From: Coprococcus sp.
GTDB taxonomy: Bacteria; Bacillota; Clostridia; Lachnospirales; Lachnospiraceae
Assembly (NCBI GenBank): GCA_022793995.1
Contig: JAAWDY010000014.1
Location: 20,694 to 84,693, forward strand
DNA length: 64,000 nt
Reading direction: 5' to 3'
In this document: in pieces, positions 1 through 9,400 of the stretch
Position numbering within the stretch: the stretch's first letter is position 1
Layout: every line of letters begins with the position of its first letter
Made by a program: the position numbers and the translations under genes
Notes under the pieces: generated by a model
What the model saw: only the letters and a program-made list of their open reading frames with translations
Databases searched by the model: none
Told to the model about the DNA's origin: nothing

Positions 1-278
1 AGATGGCAGAAAACAGACTGCGGAGCCGTATCATTTGAATATAAGCCATGTGTGTGAGTCTGATCTACAGCGCTGTCGATGATATGGCCGAACAATTCCT
101 TACACACGACCTCCAGTAATTCATCCTTTGTCCCAAAGTGAGCATAAAATGTGCTCCTTCCGATATTCGCCTCATCCAGTATTTCCTGTACGGTTATTTT
201 CCCATAACGTTTCCTCTTAAGAAGTTTCGTAAATGCTGAGAAAACGGCTTGCCTTGTTTTTTGTTGTCTTCGGTCCAT
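1..278 (-). CDS. TetR/AcrR family transcriptional regulator, C-terminus beyond window
   Basis: Only the N-terminal 92 or so residues lie in the window; the gene runs off the left edge. The visible part begins [20 protein letters not shown] and holds a standard TetR helix-turn-helix ([20 protein letters not shown], about residues 29-48) followed by the usual KDELLE segment. The start at 278 is backed by an AAAGGA ribosome binding site. It is divergent from the metal P-type ATPase with 156 bp between the two starts, and that gap contains palindromes, so control of the ATPase gene by this repressor is a reasonable inference. The ligand-binding part is not visible. Confidence 0.85.
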   Translation of the reverse strand, partial: MDRRQQKTRQAVFSAFTKLLKRKRYGKITVQEILDEANIGRSTFYAHFGTKDELLEVVCKELFGHIIDSAVDQTHTHGLYSNDTAPQSVFCH

Positions 279-303
279 TATGTTCCTTTCAGAATAATTT
301 CAT

Positions 304-395
304 CATTTTGTTCAGTAACAAATGAAACGGCTGTTTTGATCGTTGATACATAAGCGGCGCCCGGATTATACTAAATACAGAACAAAATATTTTGT
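304..395. promoter_or_regulatory. divergent intergenic region with two palindromes (candidate TetR operators)
   Basis: Between the TetR fragment and the P-type ATPase there is a perfect 14-bp palindrome, ACAAAATATTTTGT at 382-395, and an imperfect inverted repeat at 304-324 (arms CATTTTGTT and AACAAATG). TetR regulators usually bind such sites in the gap to their divergent target. The binding role is inferred. Confidence 0.45.
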
Positions 396-434
396 ATCAT
401 ATAAAATGTACCATAACTTTAAAGGCAAGTCAAT

Positions 435-2330
435 ATGATAGAAAGAGGAGTGTTTCGGGATATGTTAAAAAAAATCAATGATGTTCTTGCGGGGCTCCCC
501 ATGACGATCGTAAGCGGTATCTTTCTTGCCGCCAGTCTTGTACTATCGCTTGCGGGGCTCACTGTTCTGATCGACCCGGCCTGGGTAGCGGTCATGATCA
601 GCGGTATTCCATTGGTGTATCTTGCTGTCTGGCGACTCATCCATAATGCAGGTATCAGCAAGATTTCCTCCGCGCTTCTAATCTCCATTGCCATGGCAGC
701 CGCCATCGCGATTCAAGATCTGTTTGCCGCAGGGGAGGTGGCTTTTATTATGGCGATCGGCGCGATTTTAGAAGAGAAAACCACGGAGCGGGCGAGGAAG
801 GGATTAAAGGATCTTGTCAGCCTTACTCCGCGGCAGGGACGCAGAATATCGAACGGCAAGGAAGAAATGATGAATATAGAGGATATCGTGAAGGACGATT
901 TGCTAAGGGTACTCCCCGGCGAAGCGATTCCCGCTGATGGAGAGATCATCGCAGGAACAACGTCCGTCGACCAATCGATCATGACGGGCGAGTCACTTCC
1001 TGTTGATAAGACTGTGGGAGACAGTATGTTCTGCGGTACGATAAACTTATTCGGAGCCGTAGATATCCGTGTTTCCAGTGTGGGTGAGGAGAGCTCTCTA
1101 CAAAAGCTGATTCATATGGTAGAAGAGGCGGAGGAGAAAAAGGCGCCGATGGCCCGCATTGCCGATCGGGCCGCGAGTTGGCTCGTCCCAGTGGCTTTAC
1201 TCATCGCGGTCGTTGCTTATGCCGCGACGAAGGATATCGTTCGTGCGGTAACCGTACTTGTGGTGTTTTGCCCTTGCGCCTTGGTGCTCGCCACACCGAC
1301 GGCGATTATGGCTGCGATCGGGCAGGCGACAAAGCACGGAGTGATTATCAAATCGGGCGAGGCTCTTGAAAGAATGGGGAAAGTGGAGGTGGCGGCTTTT
1401 GACAAAACAGGTACGCTTACGAACGGAAATCTTATAGTGAAAGACGTTTACCCGTTTTATGACAAAATAGATGAATCTGTCCTGTTACAAATCACAGCCT
1501 CCGCCGAACGCTGTTCCGAGCATCCACTTGCCAGAGCGGTCCTATCTTATGCGGAACAGGAACATACCAGACTGTTTGACGTAGAAGATTTCCAAATGTT
1601 TCCGGGAAGAGGAATAACGGCAGTGGTTGATGGGGAAAAAGTTTTTTGCGGCAACGCGGCGTTCCTGGAGGAACAACATATCGTAATCCACATCGAGGCG
1701 GCGCAAATACTGGAACAATTCAGAAATGAAGGGAAAGCGGTCATCCTTGTGGCAAACGAGGGATACCTTCTGGGCGCCGTAACATTTTCCGATACACTTC
1801 GCAGCGCGGCGGCAGATATGATCGGCAGGCTTGAAAAGTCAGGCGTTCAGGCCGTATTGCTTACCGGCGATCATAAGCAGACGGCAGAGTATTTTGCGAA
1901 GCAGATTGGAATGACAGAGGTTCATGCAGGACTTTTACCGGAGCAAAAGGTGATGGAGATCAAGGCGCTTCAAGCGGAGGGCAAAAAAGTCTGTATGATA
2001 GGCGACGGGGTCAATGACGCTCCTGCACTTAAGACTGCCGATGTCGGCGTCGCTATGGGGGTTATGGGAAGCGACATTGCGGTGGACGCGGCAGACATTG
2101 CGCTGATGAGCGACGACATCGAGAAGCTGCCGTATTTAAAGCGGCTGTCCAACGCATGCGTAAGAACAATCAAATTCAGCATTGCACTATCGCTTTGCAT
2201 CAATTTGGTTGCAATCACATTATCTCTTTTAGGGCGGCTTAACCCGACTACAGGAGCGTTGGTACATAACTGCGGATCTTGTTTTGTCGTATTGGTTGCA
2301 GCGTTATTGTACGACCGAAAATTTGAGTAA
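435..2330 (+). CDS. heavy-metal translocating P1B-type ATPase
   Basis: ATP-driven metal exporter of the inner membrane. Seen in the sequence: actuator TGES near residue 183, the metal-site CPC motif near residue 279 in a transmembrane helix, phosphorylation motif DKTGT near residue 323, the P1B-specific HP pair (SEHPLARA) and hinge GDGVNDAP near residue 523. At 631 residues it lacks an N-terminal heavy-metal-associated domain with a CxxC motif, and it ends with two membrane helices carrying HNCGSC. This resembles ZosA/CadA-like Zn/Cd/Co pumps more than classic CopA, but the metal cannot be fixed by reading. The start may be 462 rather than 435, since GAGGAG sits 11 nt before the 462 ATG. The divergent TetR gene is its probable regulator. 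Confidence 0.9.
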   Translation: MIERGVFRDMLKKINDVLAGLPMTIVSGIFLAASLVLSLAGLTVLIDPAWVAVMISGIPLVYLAVWRLIHNAGISKISSALLISIAMAAAIAIQDLFAAGEVAFIMAIGAILEEKTTERARKGLKDLVSLTPRQGRRISNGKEEMMNIEDIVKDDLLRVLPGEAIPADGEIIAGTTSVDQSIMTGESLPVDKTVGDSMFCGTINLFGAVDIRVSSVGEESSLQKLIHMVEEAEEKKAPMARIADRAASWLVPVALLIAVVAYAATKDIVRAVTVLVVFCPCALVLATPTAIMAAIGQATKHGVIIKSGEALERMGKVEVAAFDKTGTLTNGNLIVKDVYPFYDKIDESVLLQITASAERCSEHPLARAVLSYAEQEHTRLFDVEDFQMFPGRGITAVVDGEKVFCGNAAFLEEQHIVIHIEAAQILEQFRNEGKAVILVANEGYLLGAVTFSDTLRSAAADMIGRLEKSGVQAVLLTGDHKQTAEYFAKQIGMTEVHAGLLPEQKVMEIKALQAEGKKVCMIGDGVNDAPALKTADVGVAMGVMGSDIAVDAADIALMSDDIEKLPYLKRLSNACVRTIKFSIALSLCINLVAITLSLLGRLNPTTGALVHNCGSCFVVLVAALLYDRKFE

Positions 2331-2447
2331 TGCAAATAGATTCTAAAAAATGGAATAAGTCTCCTCATTTTTGTACATACTTGGGTCATAAGGAACGGCA
2401 GATTTTATCGGCCGTGCGTATAAAATTGACCGGGGAGGTACATAAAA

Positions 2448-3134
2448 GTGAAACAGGGACGAAGCGAAGTATATTTACCGGAGGAATATGAGAAGCTGTA
2501 TACAGCCAGGAGAAGGCGGAGAAAGAGCAGGATTTGCATGTTTATCGCTGTGGCGGCGGGATTGCTTCTGACCGGGAGCGTCCTGCGTGTCAGGCAGGTG
2601 AACGCGAAGGTACAGGAGACGCAGCAGGAGTTGGCGGGCGAGGTGTTCCGTTTCCATGTGCTGGCAAACAGTGACAGCGAAAAGGATCAGGCTTTGAAAA
2701 TGAAGGTGAAAGAAGAAGTGCTTTCTTTTATGAAGAGAGAGCTTCCAGATGCGAAAAGCGCAGAGGAGACGAAGGCATGGGCAAAGGAAAACCTTGGGAA
2801 GATTGAGGAATTGACAGAGACGGTCGTCCGCAATGAAGGATTCGGATATACAGCTCATGCAGAGGTGGCAATGTGCGATTTCCCGGACAAAACATACGGG
2901 GACGTGACCTTCCCGGCGGGGCGCTATGAGGCGCTCAGAATAGAAATCGGAGCGGGAGGAGGGCATAACTGGTGGTGCGTCCTGTACCCGAATCTCTGCT
3001 TTCTCGACGCGGTGCATGCAGTCGTGCCGGACGAAGGAAAAGAAGAACTGAAAGACGTGCTGACAGACGAGGAATACGACCTGGTGACGATGGGGACGGA
3101 TTTTAAGATCCGCTGGTTCTTCCTGGGGGATTAA
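2448..3134 (+). CDS. spoIIR: stage II sporulation protein R
   Basis: SpoIIR is the forespore-made signalling protein that triggers SpoIIGA to process pro-sigma-E in the mother cell. The 228-residue product has a basic N-terminus, one membrane/signal segment (about residues 29-45), then the family hallmarks FRFHVLANSDSEKDQALKMK and GGGHNWWCVLYPNLCF. The start is GTG at 2448, with GGGGAGG 9 nt upstream. It stands as a single gene between the ATPase and the CDF exporter. Its presence marks the organism as a spore former. No clear sigma-F promoter was identified by eye. Confidence 0.93.
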   Translation: MKQGRSEVYLPEEYEKLYTARRRRRKSRICMFIAVAAGLLLTGSVLRVRQVNAKVQETQQELAGEVFRFHVLANSDSEKDQALKMKVKEEVLSFMKRELPDAKSAEETKAWAKENLGKIEELTETVVRNEGFGYTAHAEVAMCDFPDKTYGDVTFPAGRYEALRIEIGAGGGHNWWCVLYPNLCFLDAVHAVVPDEGKEELKDVLTDEEYDLVTMGTDFKIRWFFLGD

Positions 3135-3232
3135 AGCTCCGTGGGCGGCGAAAAAAGGGATATTTCCCTTGCAATTACGGAGGAAAATGTGTAGAATAAT
3201 CCTCATGGGGCAGATGGAAGGATTTCAATCTT

Positions 3233-4414
3233 ATGACGGATTTTTTAGTAAAGATGTTCGTAAAAGAATATAATGAAGTGGAAAAGGTGTCCGTTCGTAC
3301 CGCATACGGTGTGCTTGCGAGTATGGTGGGCATCTTTTGTAATGTATTCCTTGCGGGAATCAAAGCGGTGATCGCTCTTCTACTCCACAGTGTCTCGGTA
3401 CTGGCAGATGCTTTTAATAACCTGTCGGACGCGGGTTCTTCCATCATTGGTCTTGTGGGAGTGAAGCTTGCTGAGAAACCTGCGGATGAAGAGCATCCCT
3501 TCGGGCATGGGAGAATGGAGTATATCGCGGCGCTGATCGTCTCGTTTCTTGTGATCGAAGTGGGATTTACTTTTTTCAAAGATTCCATTGGGAAGATCCG
3601 GCATCCGCAGGAACTTCAGTTCCGGCTGGCCTCTGTCATTATTCTGGCTCTTTCCGTCGGAGTAAAGCTGTGGCTTGGATTTTTTAATAAGAAGCTTGGG
3701 CGTCGCATTGATTCACAAGTGATGATGGCAACGGCTGCGGACTCTTTAGGGGATGTCGTCACGACGTCGGCAACGATTTTGTCAATTGTTTTTTGGCGTG
3801 CGACGGGAATCAATATCGACGGCATCGTCGGCGTCGGCGTTTCACTGGCTGTAATGTGGGCGGGCGTCGGTATTGCGAAAGATACCTTAAAGCCGCTGAT
3901 CGGCGCTGCCGCCGCGCCGGAGGATTTCCGTAAGATCAAGCAGTTTGTCGAAAAGTATGAAGGAATCGTAGGAAGCCACGACCTCATCATACATAACTAT
4001 GGACCGGGCCGGAGTATGGCGAGCATCCATGCTGAAGTGCCAAATGACGTGTCGGTGGAGACTTCCCATGAGGTTATTGACAAGATCGAACGGGATGCGG
4101 CGAAGGAATTGGGTATCTTTCTGGTGATTCACATGGATCCTTTGGAGATGAAAGACCAGGCGGTGCTATCTGTAAGGAAGAAAGCCGAAGAAGCCGCCGC
4201 AGAGCTGGATCCAAACTTGGGAATCCATGATTTTCGGATGGTGACGGGGGAGGAGCAGATCAATCTGATCTTTGACCTGGTGATTCCCTGGGAGTATTCA
4301 CAAAAACAGGGGGATGAATGGGTGCGTGAGCTGACGCATCGGCTTCAGGAAATGGATAGGCGGTATCAATGCGTAATCACGGTGGAGCAGAGCTACATTC
4401 AGAAACCTGAATGA
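3233..4414 (+). CDS. cation diffusion facilitator (CDF) family metal exporter
   Basis: Proton-coupled efflux of divalent metal (Zn, Fe, Mn, Co or Cd in this family) across the cytoplasmic membrane. The 393-residue product has the six-helix CDF transmembrane domain in its first half, with metal-binding ADAFNNLSD in helix 2, HPFGHGRMEY after it, and ADSLGD in helix 5. A C-terminal cytoplasmic ferredoxin-like dimerisation domain (about residues 210-290) is followed by an extra region typical of Clostridial members. The stop codon overlaps the first unit of the duplicated hairpin/RBS repeat that leads into the thioesterase gene. Metal specificity is not readable. Confidence 0.9.
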   Translation: MTDFLVKMFVKEYNEVEKVSVRTAYGVLASMVGIFCNVFLAGIKAVIALLLHSVSVLADAFNNLSDAGSSIIGLVGVKLAEKPADEEHPFGHGRMEYIAALIVSFLVIEVGFTFFKDSIGKIRHPQELQFRLASVIILALSVGVKLWLGFFNKKLGRRIDSQVMMATAADSLGDVVTTSATILSIVFWRATGINIDGIVGVGVSLAVMWAGVGIAKDTLKPLIGAAAAPEDFRKIKQFVEKYEGIVGSHDLIIHNYGPGRSMASIHAEVPNDVSVETSHEVIDKIERDAAKELGIFLVIHMDPLEMKDQAVLSVRKKAEEAAAELDPNLGIHDFRMVTGEEQINLIFDLVIPWEYSQKQGDEWVRELTHRLQEMDRRYQCVITVEQSYIQKPE

Positions 4415-4514
4415 TAAGCGCCTATTCGGCGCTGGGAGGAAAGAGGTAACCCCTCATTGCGTTCGGGATACCTGAATATAAGCGCCTATTCGGCGCTGGG
4501 AGGAAAGAGGTAAC
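4414..4514 (+). repeat. tandemly duplicated 37-bp hairpin plus ribosome-binding module (family 1)
   Basis: Two identical 37-bp blocks, 4414-4450 and 4478-4514, each contain the hairpin GCGCC-TATTC-GGCGC followed by GGGAGGAAAGAGGTAAC. The second block ends exactly at the ATG of the thioesterase; the first is followed by CCC and has no start codon. A few bases upstream (CCTGAAT) are also shared, so the repeat period is about 64 bp. The hairpin is the family 1 core found elsewhere in the window. Confidence 0.8.
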
Positions 4515-5240
4515 ATGGCATATACGTTTGAGAGCAGGGTAAGGTTCAGCGAGGTCGACCATACAGAGCAGATGACGCTTCCTTCGCTGGTTAATTATTT
4601 TCAGGACTGTAGTACGTTCCAGTCGGAAGAACTGGGGCTGGGGATCAATACTCTGAAAGAAAGAAAAAAGGCTTGGGTGCTGTCTTCGTGGCAGATTGTG
4701 GTGAACCGTTATCCGCGGTTTGGCGAGAGAATCAGTACAGCGACTTGGGCGACGGGGTTCGACGGATTCTTCGGAATCAGGAATTTCCAGATGACGGACC
4801 AGGAAGGACAGGCCGCGTGGGCAAATTCAGTATGGATATTCATGGACATAGAAAGAGGACGTCCTGTGCGGCCCTTGGCACAGGACGTGGAGGCCTATGG
4901 GATGGAAAAGCCCTTGGAAATGGAGTTTGCCCCGCGCAAAATCGTGCTGCCGAAGGAGACTCTGGAGCAGGAGGGCTTTGCGGTGAGGGCGGACCAGATT
5001 GATACCAATGAACATGTGAATAACTGCCAGTATATCCAAATGGCTTCGGAGGTTATGCCGGAGTGCGCAAGATCTGGCCAGATTCGGGTAGAATACCGGA
5101 AATCGGCAGTGCTCGGGGACAGGATTTATCCGAAAACAGCAGTAGAAACAGACAGGAAGATCGTAGAACTATGTGATGCATACGGCAGGCCGTTTGCAGT
5201 AATCGAATTTAAGGAGAACGGACAGGATGGAACTAGGTAA
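4515..5240 (+). CDS. acyl-ACP thioesterase (FatA/FatB type)
   Basis: Hydrolyses acyl-ACP to free fatty acid and ACP; cytoplasmic. The 241 residues form a double hot-dog fold: N-terminal hot-dog from RVRFSEVDHTEQMTL, and a second with DTNEHVNNCQYIQMA near residue 163, the Asn-His pair expected of plant-type and bacterial FatA relatives. The start follows directly on the duplicated hairpin/RBS module (GGAGG about 13 nt upstream, with AGAGG closer). Its end overlaps the start of the downstream S1 gene by 14 nt, so the two are probably translationally coupled. The natural product chain length is not predictable here. Confidence 0.88.
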   Translation: MAYTFESRVRFSEVDHTEQMTLPSLVNYFQDCSTFQSEELGLGINTLKERKKAWVLSSWQIVVNRYPRFGERISTATWATGFDGFFGIRNFQMTDQEGQAAWANSVWIFMDIERGRPVRPLAQDVEAYGMEKPLEMEFAPRKIVLPKETLEQEGFAVRADQIDTNEHVNNCQYIQMASEVMPECARSGQIRVEYRKSAVLGDRIYPKTAVETDRKIVELCDAYGRPFAVIEFKENGQDGTR

Positions 5241-6054
5241 AAAACAGGTGTTGACAGTAGTAAAACGAGTGGATTTCGGGGTGTACTTAGGAAGCGATAC
5301 GGAAAAGGTGCTGCTGCCGAAAAAGCAGGTGCCGGAAGGGATTGAGCCAGGCGACCCGGTAGAGGTGTTCCTGTACCGGGATTCTTCGGATCGGATGATC
5401 GCCACCACTAGGGAGCCGAAGCTGACATTGGGGCAGATTGCGTGTCTTGAGGTGGTCCAGGTGGGCAAGATGGGGGCGTTCCTGGACTGGGGGCTGGAAA
5501 AGGATCTGTTTCTTCCTTTTAAGGAGCAGACGATGAAGGTAAAAGAAGGAGATCGATGCATAGCTGCGCTTTATGTGGATAAGAGCGGGCGGCTTTGTGC
5601 GACGATGAAGGTATATCCGTATCTTCGTAAAGACTCGCCTTATCAGAAGGATGATGAGGTGGAAGGCGTCATCTACGAATCCAGCAGGAATTTCGGAATG
5701 TTTGTTGCAGTGGACGAACAGTACTGTGCTTTGATTCCAAAGAAAGAAGTCACAGGAGAACTAGAGGTGGGGCAGCGTATCCATGCGCGGGTGACAGAGG
5801 TGAAAGAGGACGGCAAGCTGGGTTTAAGCGTACGGCAAAAGGCATTTATCCAGATGGAAGAAGACGCCGCGCGTATCTTTGAACGGATGGAGCAGCTTGG
5901 GGGGGAGCTTTCTTTCAACGACAAGGCGGACGCCGAGGTCATACGAGCCGAATTTGGCTTCAGTAAAAGCGCGTTCAAGCGTGCGGTAGGCCATCTTTAT
6001 AAACACAGAAAAATAGAAATTCGTGAAAAAACACTTGCAATTACAGAAAAATAG
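5227..6054 (+). CDS. cvfB: S1 RNA-binding domain protein, CvfB family
   Basis: CvfB/YitL proteins bind RNA through several S1-like domains and a C-terminal winged helix; in Staphylococcus aureus the family affects virulence gene expression. The 275-residue length and order fit: an N-terminal S1-like domain, a second with GKMGAFLDWGLEKDLFLPF near residue 80, a third around SSRNFGMFVAVDEQYCALIP, then a winged-helix end (SKSAFKRAVGHLYKHRKI). It overlaps the thioesterase gene and is probably co-transcribed with it. The function in this organism is inferred from family only. Confidence 0.88.
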   Translation: MELGKKQVLTVVKRVDFGVYLGSDTEKVLLPKKQVPEGIEPGDPVEVFLYRDSSDRMIATTREPKLTLGQIACLEVVQVGKMGAFLDWGLEKDLFLPFKEQTMKVKEGDRCIAALYVDKSGRLCATMKVYPYLRKDSPYQKDDEVEGVIYESSRNFGMFVAVDEQYCALIPKKEVTGELEVGQRIHARVTEVKEDGKLGLSVRQKAFIQMEEDAARIFERMEQLGGELSFNDKADAEVIRAEFGFSKSAFKRAVGHLYKHRKIEIREKTLAITEK

Positions 6055-6109
6055 TGTAAACTGAATGTCGAAAGAATAGTATGAAGAGAAAAGAAAGGAG
6101 TTGTACATT

Positions 6110-6343
6110 ATGAAGGTACAGAATATTACAAACATTGAAAAGTTCTTTAAGGTGATCGACAGCTGCTCCGGAAAGGTGGAACTGGTTACAGGCGAGGGCG
6201 ACAGGCTGAATCTGAAATCTAAGTTATCCCAGTATGTTTCCCTGGCGAACATTTTTTCAAACGGCGAGATCCCGGAGATGGAACTGATCGCTTATGAGAA
6301 AGAGGATATTGACAAGCTGGTTGATTTTATGATCAACGGGTAA
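6110..6343 (+). CDS. small HPr-like protein lacking the active-site histidine
   Basis: Seventy-seven residues from the ATG at 6110, which sits 9 nt after AAAGGAG; an upstream TTG at 6101 is a less likely start. The middle and end follow the HPr pattern: GKVELVTGEGDRLNLKSKLSQYVSLANIF matches the strand-plus-helix around the regulatory serine of HPr (N-x-K-S), and ELIAYEKEDIDKLVDFM matches the HPr C-terminal helix. The N-terminal segment that would carry the phosphorylated His15 is shortened and has no histidine. It therefore cannot act as a PTS phosphocarrier in the usual way. A Crh-like or purely structural role is speculation. Confidence 0.6.
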   Translation: MKVQNITNIEKFFKVIDSCSGKVELVTGEGDRLNLKSKLSQYVSLANIFSNGEIPEMELIAYEKEDIDKLVDFMING

Positions 6344-6402
6344 GACGTCCCATATGCGGATGCATTTGGGATGCCTGAACTTAGATCGCCTGCTTGGCGA
6401 TG
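6344..6402 (+). repeat. diverged copy of the family 1 two-hairpin repeat
   Basis: Two adjacent hairpins, TCCCatATGC...GCATttGGGA and ATCGCC-TGCTT-GGCGAT, reproduce the architecture of the family 1 units at 15050-15185 and 57797-57853 with changed sequence. It lies just after the HPr-like gene. Confidence 0.6.
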
Positions 6403-6430
6403 GATTTTAAATTAAATAGGAAAGCATTAG

Positions 6431-6466
6431 CGGCAGATGAGGCTACGCCCGTCTGCCGTTTTTTAA
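6431..6466 (+). terminator. rho-independent terminator before dnaE
   Basis: Stem CGGCAGA / TCTGCCG with a 14-nt loop followed by TTTTTT. It ends the transcript of the HPr-like gene and leaves dnaE to its own promoter or to read-through. Confidence 0.8.
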
Positions 6467-6486
6467 CATAGGAGGGCGGTGGTGAG

Positions 6487-9400
6487 GTGAATTTTGCACA
6501 TTTGCATGTCCATACGGAGTATAGCCTTTTGGATGGATCCAACAAGATCACAGAGTATGTCTCGCGTGTGAAAGAGCTGGGGATGACCGCGGCGGCGATC
6601 ACAGATCACGGCGTGATGTTCGGCGTCATTGATTTTTATCGTGCCGCGAAAGCGGCGGGAATCAACCCTGTTCTGGGCTGTGAGGTCTATGTGGCGCCGG
6701 AGTCCAGGTTCGACAAGGAAGCGGTGGGGAAATCGGAGGACAGGTATTATCATTTGGTGCTTTTGGCAGAGAATAATACGGGATATGCGAATCTGACGAA
6801 GATCGTATCAAGAGGATTTACCGAGGGATACTATTATAAGCCGCGAGTAGATTACGAGCTTCTTGAGGAGTATCATGAGGGACTGATCGCCCTTAGCGCA
6901 TGCCTAGCCGGGGAAGTGCAGAAGAATCTGGCGAGAGGGATGTATGAGGAGGGTAAAAAGGCGGCCCTTAAGTATCAGGATATTTTTGGGAAAGGCAATT
7001 TCTTCCTGGAACTGCAGGATCACGGGATCCCAGAGCAAAGGACGGTTAACCAGCAGCTCCTTCGGCTCGCGCAGGATATAGGCATCGATTTGGTGGCGAC
7101 GAACGATGTGCATTATACCTATGCAGAGGATGAAAAACCGCATGATATCCTGCTATGTATGCAGACTGGGAAAAAACTGGCGGACGAGGACAGGATGCGC
7201 TATGAGGGCGGACAGTACTATGTGAAGTCACCGGAGGAAATGGCAGAACTCTTCCCCTACGCGCCGGAGGCTTTGGAGAACACGCAGAGAATCGCGGACC
7301 GGTGCCATGTGGAGATCGAGTTCGGTGTGACAAAGCTTCCCAGATTCGACGTCCCGGAAGGGTATACCTCCTGGGAATACCTGAACAAGCTGTGTTTTGA
7401 GGGTCTGCAAAGACGGTATGAGAATCCAGGGAGCGAGCTGATCGAACGGCTGAATTATGAGCTTGGTGTCATTAAAAATATGGGATATGTGGATTATTTC
7501 CTCATTGTGTGGGATTTCATCCATTTTGCAAAAGAGAACGGGATTGTGGTCGGTCCGGGGCGGGGATCCGCAGCCGGGAGTATCGTGGCGTATACGTTGG
7601 AGATCACGAACATCGACCCTATCCGTTATCAGCTTCTTTTTGAAAGGTTCCTTAACCCGGAACGGATTTCCATGCCAGATATTGATATTGACTTCTGTTT
7701 TGAGCGCAGGCAGGAGGTCATCGATTATGTGGTGCGTAAATATGGAAAAGAGCGGGTCGTGCAGATCGTAACGTTCGGAACTTTGCAGGCGCGGGGAGTA
7801 CTGCGCGATGTGGGGCGGGTCATGGACATGCCGTATGCGTTCGTGGATTCGATTGCGAAAATGATTCCGAAGGAGCCCAATATTACATTGACCCGCGCCT
7901 TGGAGATGAACTCAGAGCTAAGAAAGCTGTACGGGGAGGACGCGCAGGTCAAAGAATTGATCGACATGGCAAAACGTCTGGAGGGACTGCCGCGGCATAC
8001 CTCCACCCATGCGGCTGGGGTTGTCATCAGCCAGAAGGCGGTGGACGAGTATGTTCCACTTGCCCTGGGGACGGACGACGCGGTAGTCACACAGTTTACA
8101 ATGACGACGTTAGAAGAGCTGGGGCTTCTGAAAATGGATTTCCTTGGACTTCGGACCCTTACCGTTATACGGGACGCTGTGCGGCTTATTAAGGAGAGCG
8201 CCGGCGAGACGATATCGGTGGAAGATTTGGACTATAATGACGAGGCTGTGTTTGCCCTTTTGGGGAGCGGGAAGACGGACGGCGTGTTCCAGTTAGAAAG
8301 CGCCGGGATGAAGAGCTTCATGAAGGAGCTAAAGCCCCGGTCGCTGGAAGATATCATTGCCGGGATCGCGCTCTATCGCCCTGGCCCGATGGACTTCATC
8401 CCACAGTATGTGAAGGGAAAGAATCACTCGGAGCTGATTACCTATGACTGCCCTCAACTGGAGTCGATCCTGTCGCCGACCTACGGCTGTATTGTGTACC
8501 AGGAACAGGTCATGCAGATCGTGCGGGATCTGGCAGGTTATTCCCTTGGGAGGAGCGATCTGGTGCGGCGGGCCATGAGTAAGAAAAAAAGCGACGTCAT
8601 GCTGAGAGAACGCCAGAATTTTGTGTATGGGAATCAGGAGGAAGGGATACCGGGCTGTATCGCCAATGGGATACCGGAACATGTGGCAAATAAGATTTTT
8701 GACGAGATGATCGATTTCGCTAAGTATGCATTTAACAAGTCGCATGCAGCGGCGTACGCGGTGGTGGCTTATCAGACGGCTTATCTGAAATATTACCATC
8801 CGGTAGAATTTATGGCGGCGCTCATGACTTCCGTGATTGATAATCCGGGAAAGGTCGCAGAATATATCTATAGCTGCAGACAGATGGGAATCGAGATTCT
8901 ATCGCCGGATATCAACCGGGGAGCCGGATATTTTACTGTGGATGGAGGAAATATCCGCTACGGACTGGCGGCGATCAAGAGCGTGGGAAGGCCCGTGATC
9001 GAATCAATCCTTGAAGAGCGGCGCGAGCGCGGTGCATTCCGGGATCTCCGGGATTTCATGGAACGCGTTTCCGGGAAAGAGGTAAATAAGCGTGCTGTGG
9101 AAAACTTTATCAAATCCGGTGCATTCGACGGCTTAAGGGGGACAAGAAAACAGAAGATGATGATCTACGTCCGAATCATGGACCAGGTGAACCAGGATAA
9201 GAAATATTCCATGGCGGGACAGATATCGCTTTTTGATATCGTGGACGAGGAGCAGAAAAAAGCGTTTGAGATCACCATGCCGGATGTGGGAGAGTACCAG
9301 AAGGAAACGCTGCTCGCCTTTGAGAAAGAGGTGCTGGGAGTGTACTTGAGCGGGCATCCTCTGGAGGAATATGAAGAGAAGTGGAGGAAAAATATTACCG

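Noticed and set aside
2331..2447. sigma-F promoter before spoIIR
   Set aside because: Expected on biological grounds, but I found no convincing -35/-10 match with proper spacing.
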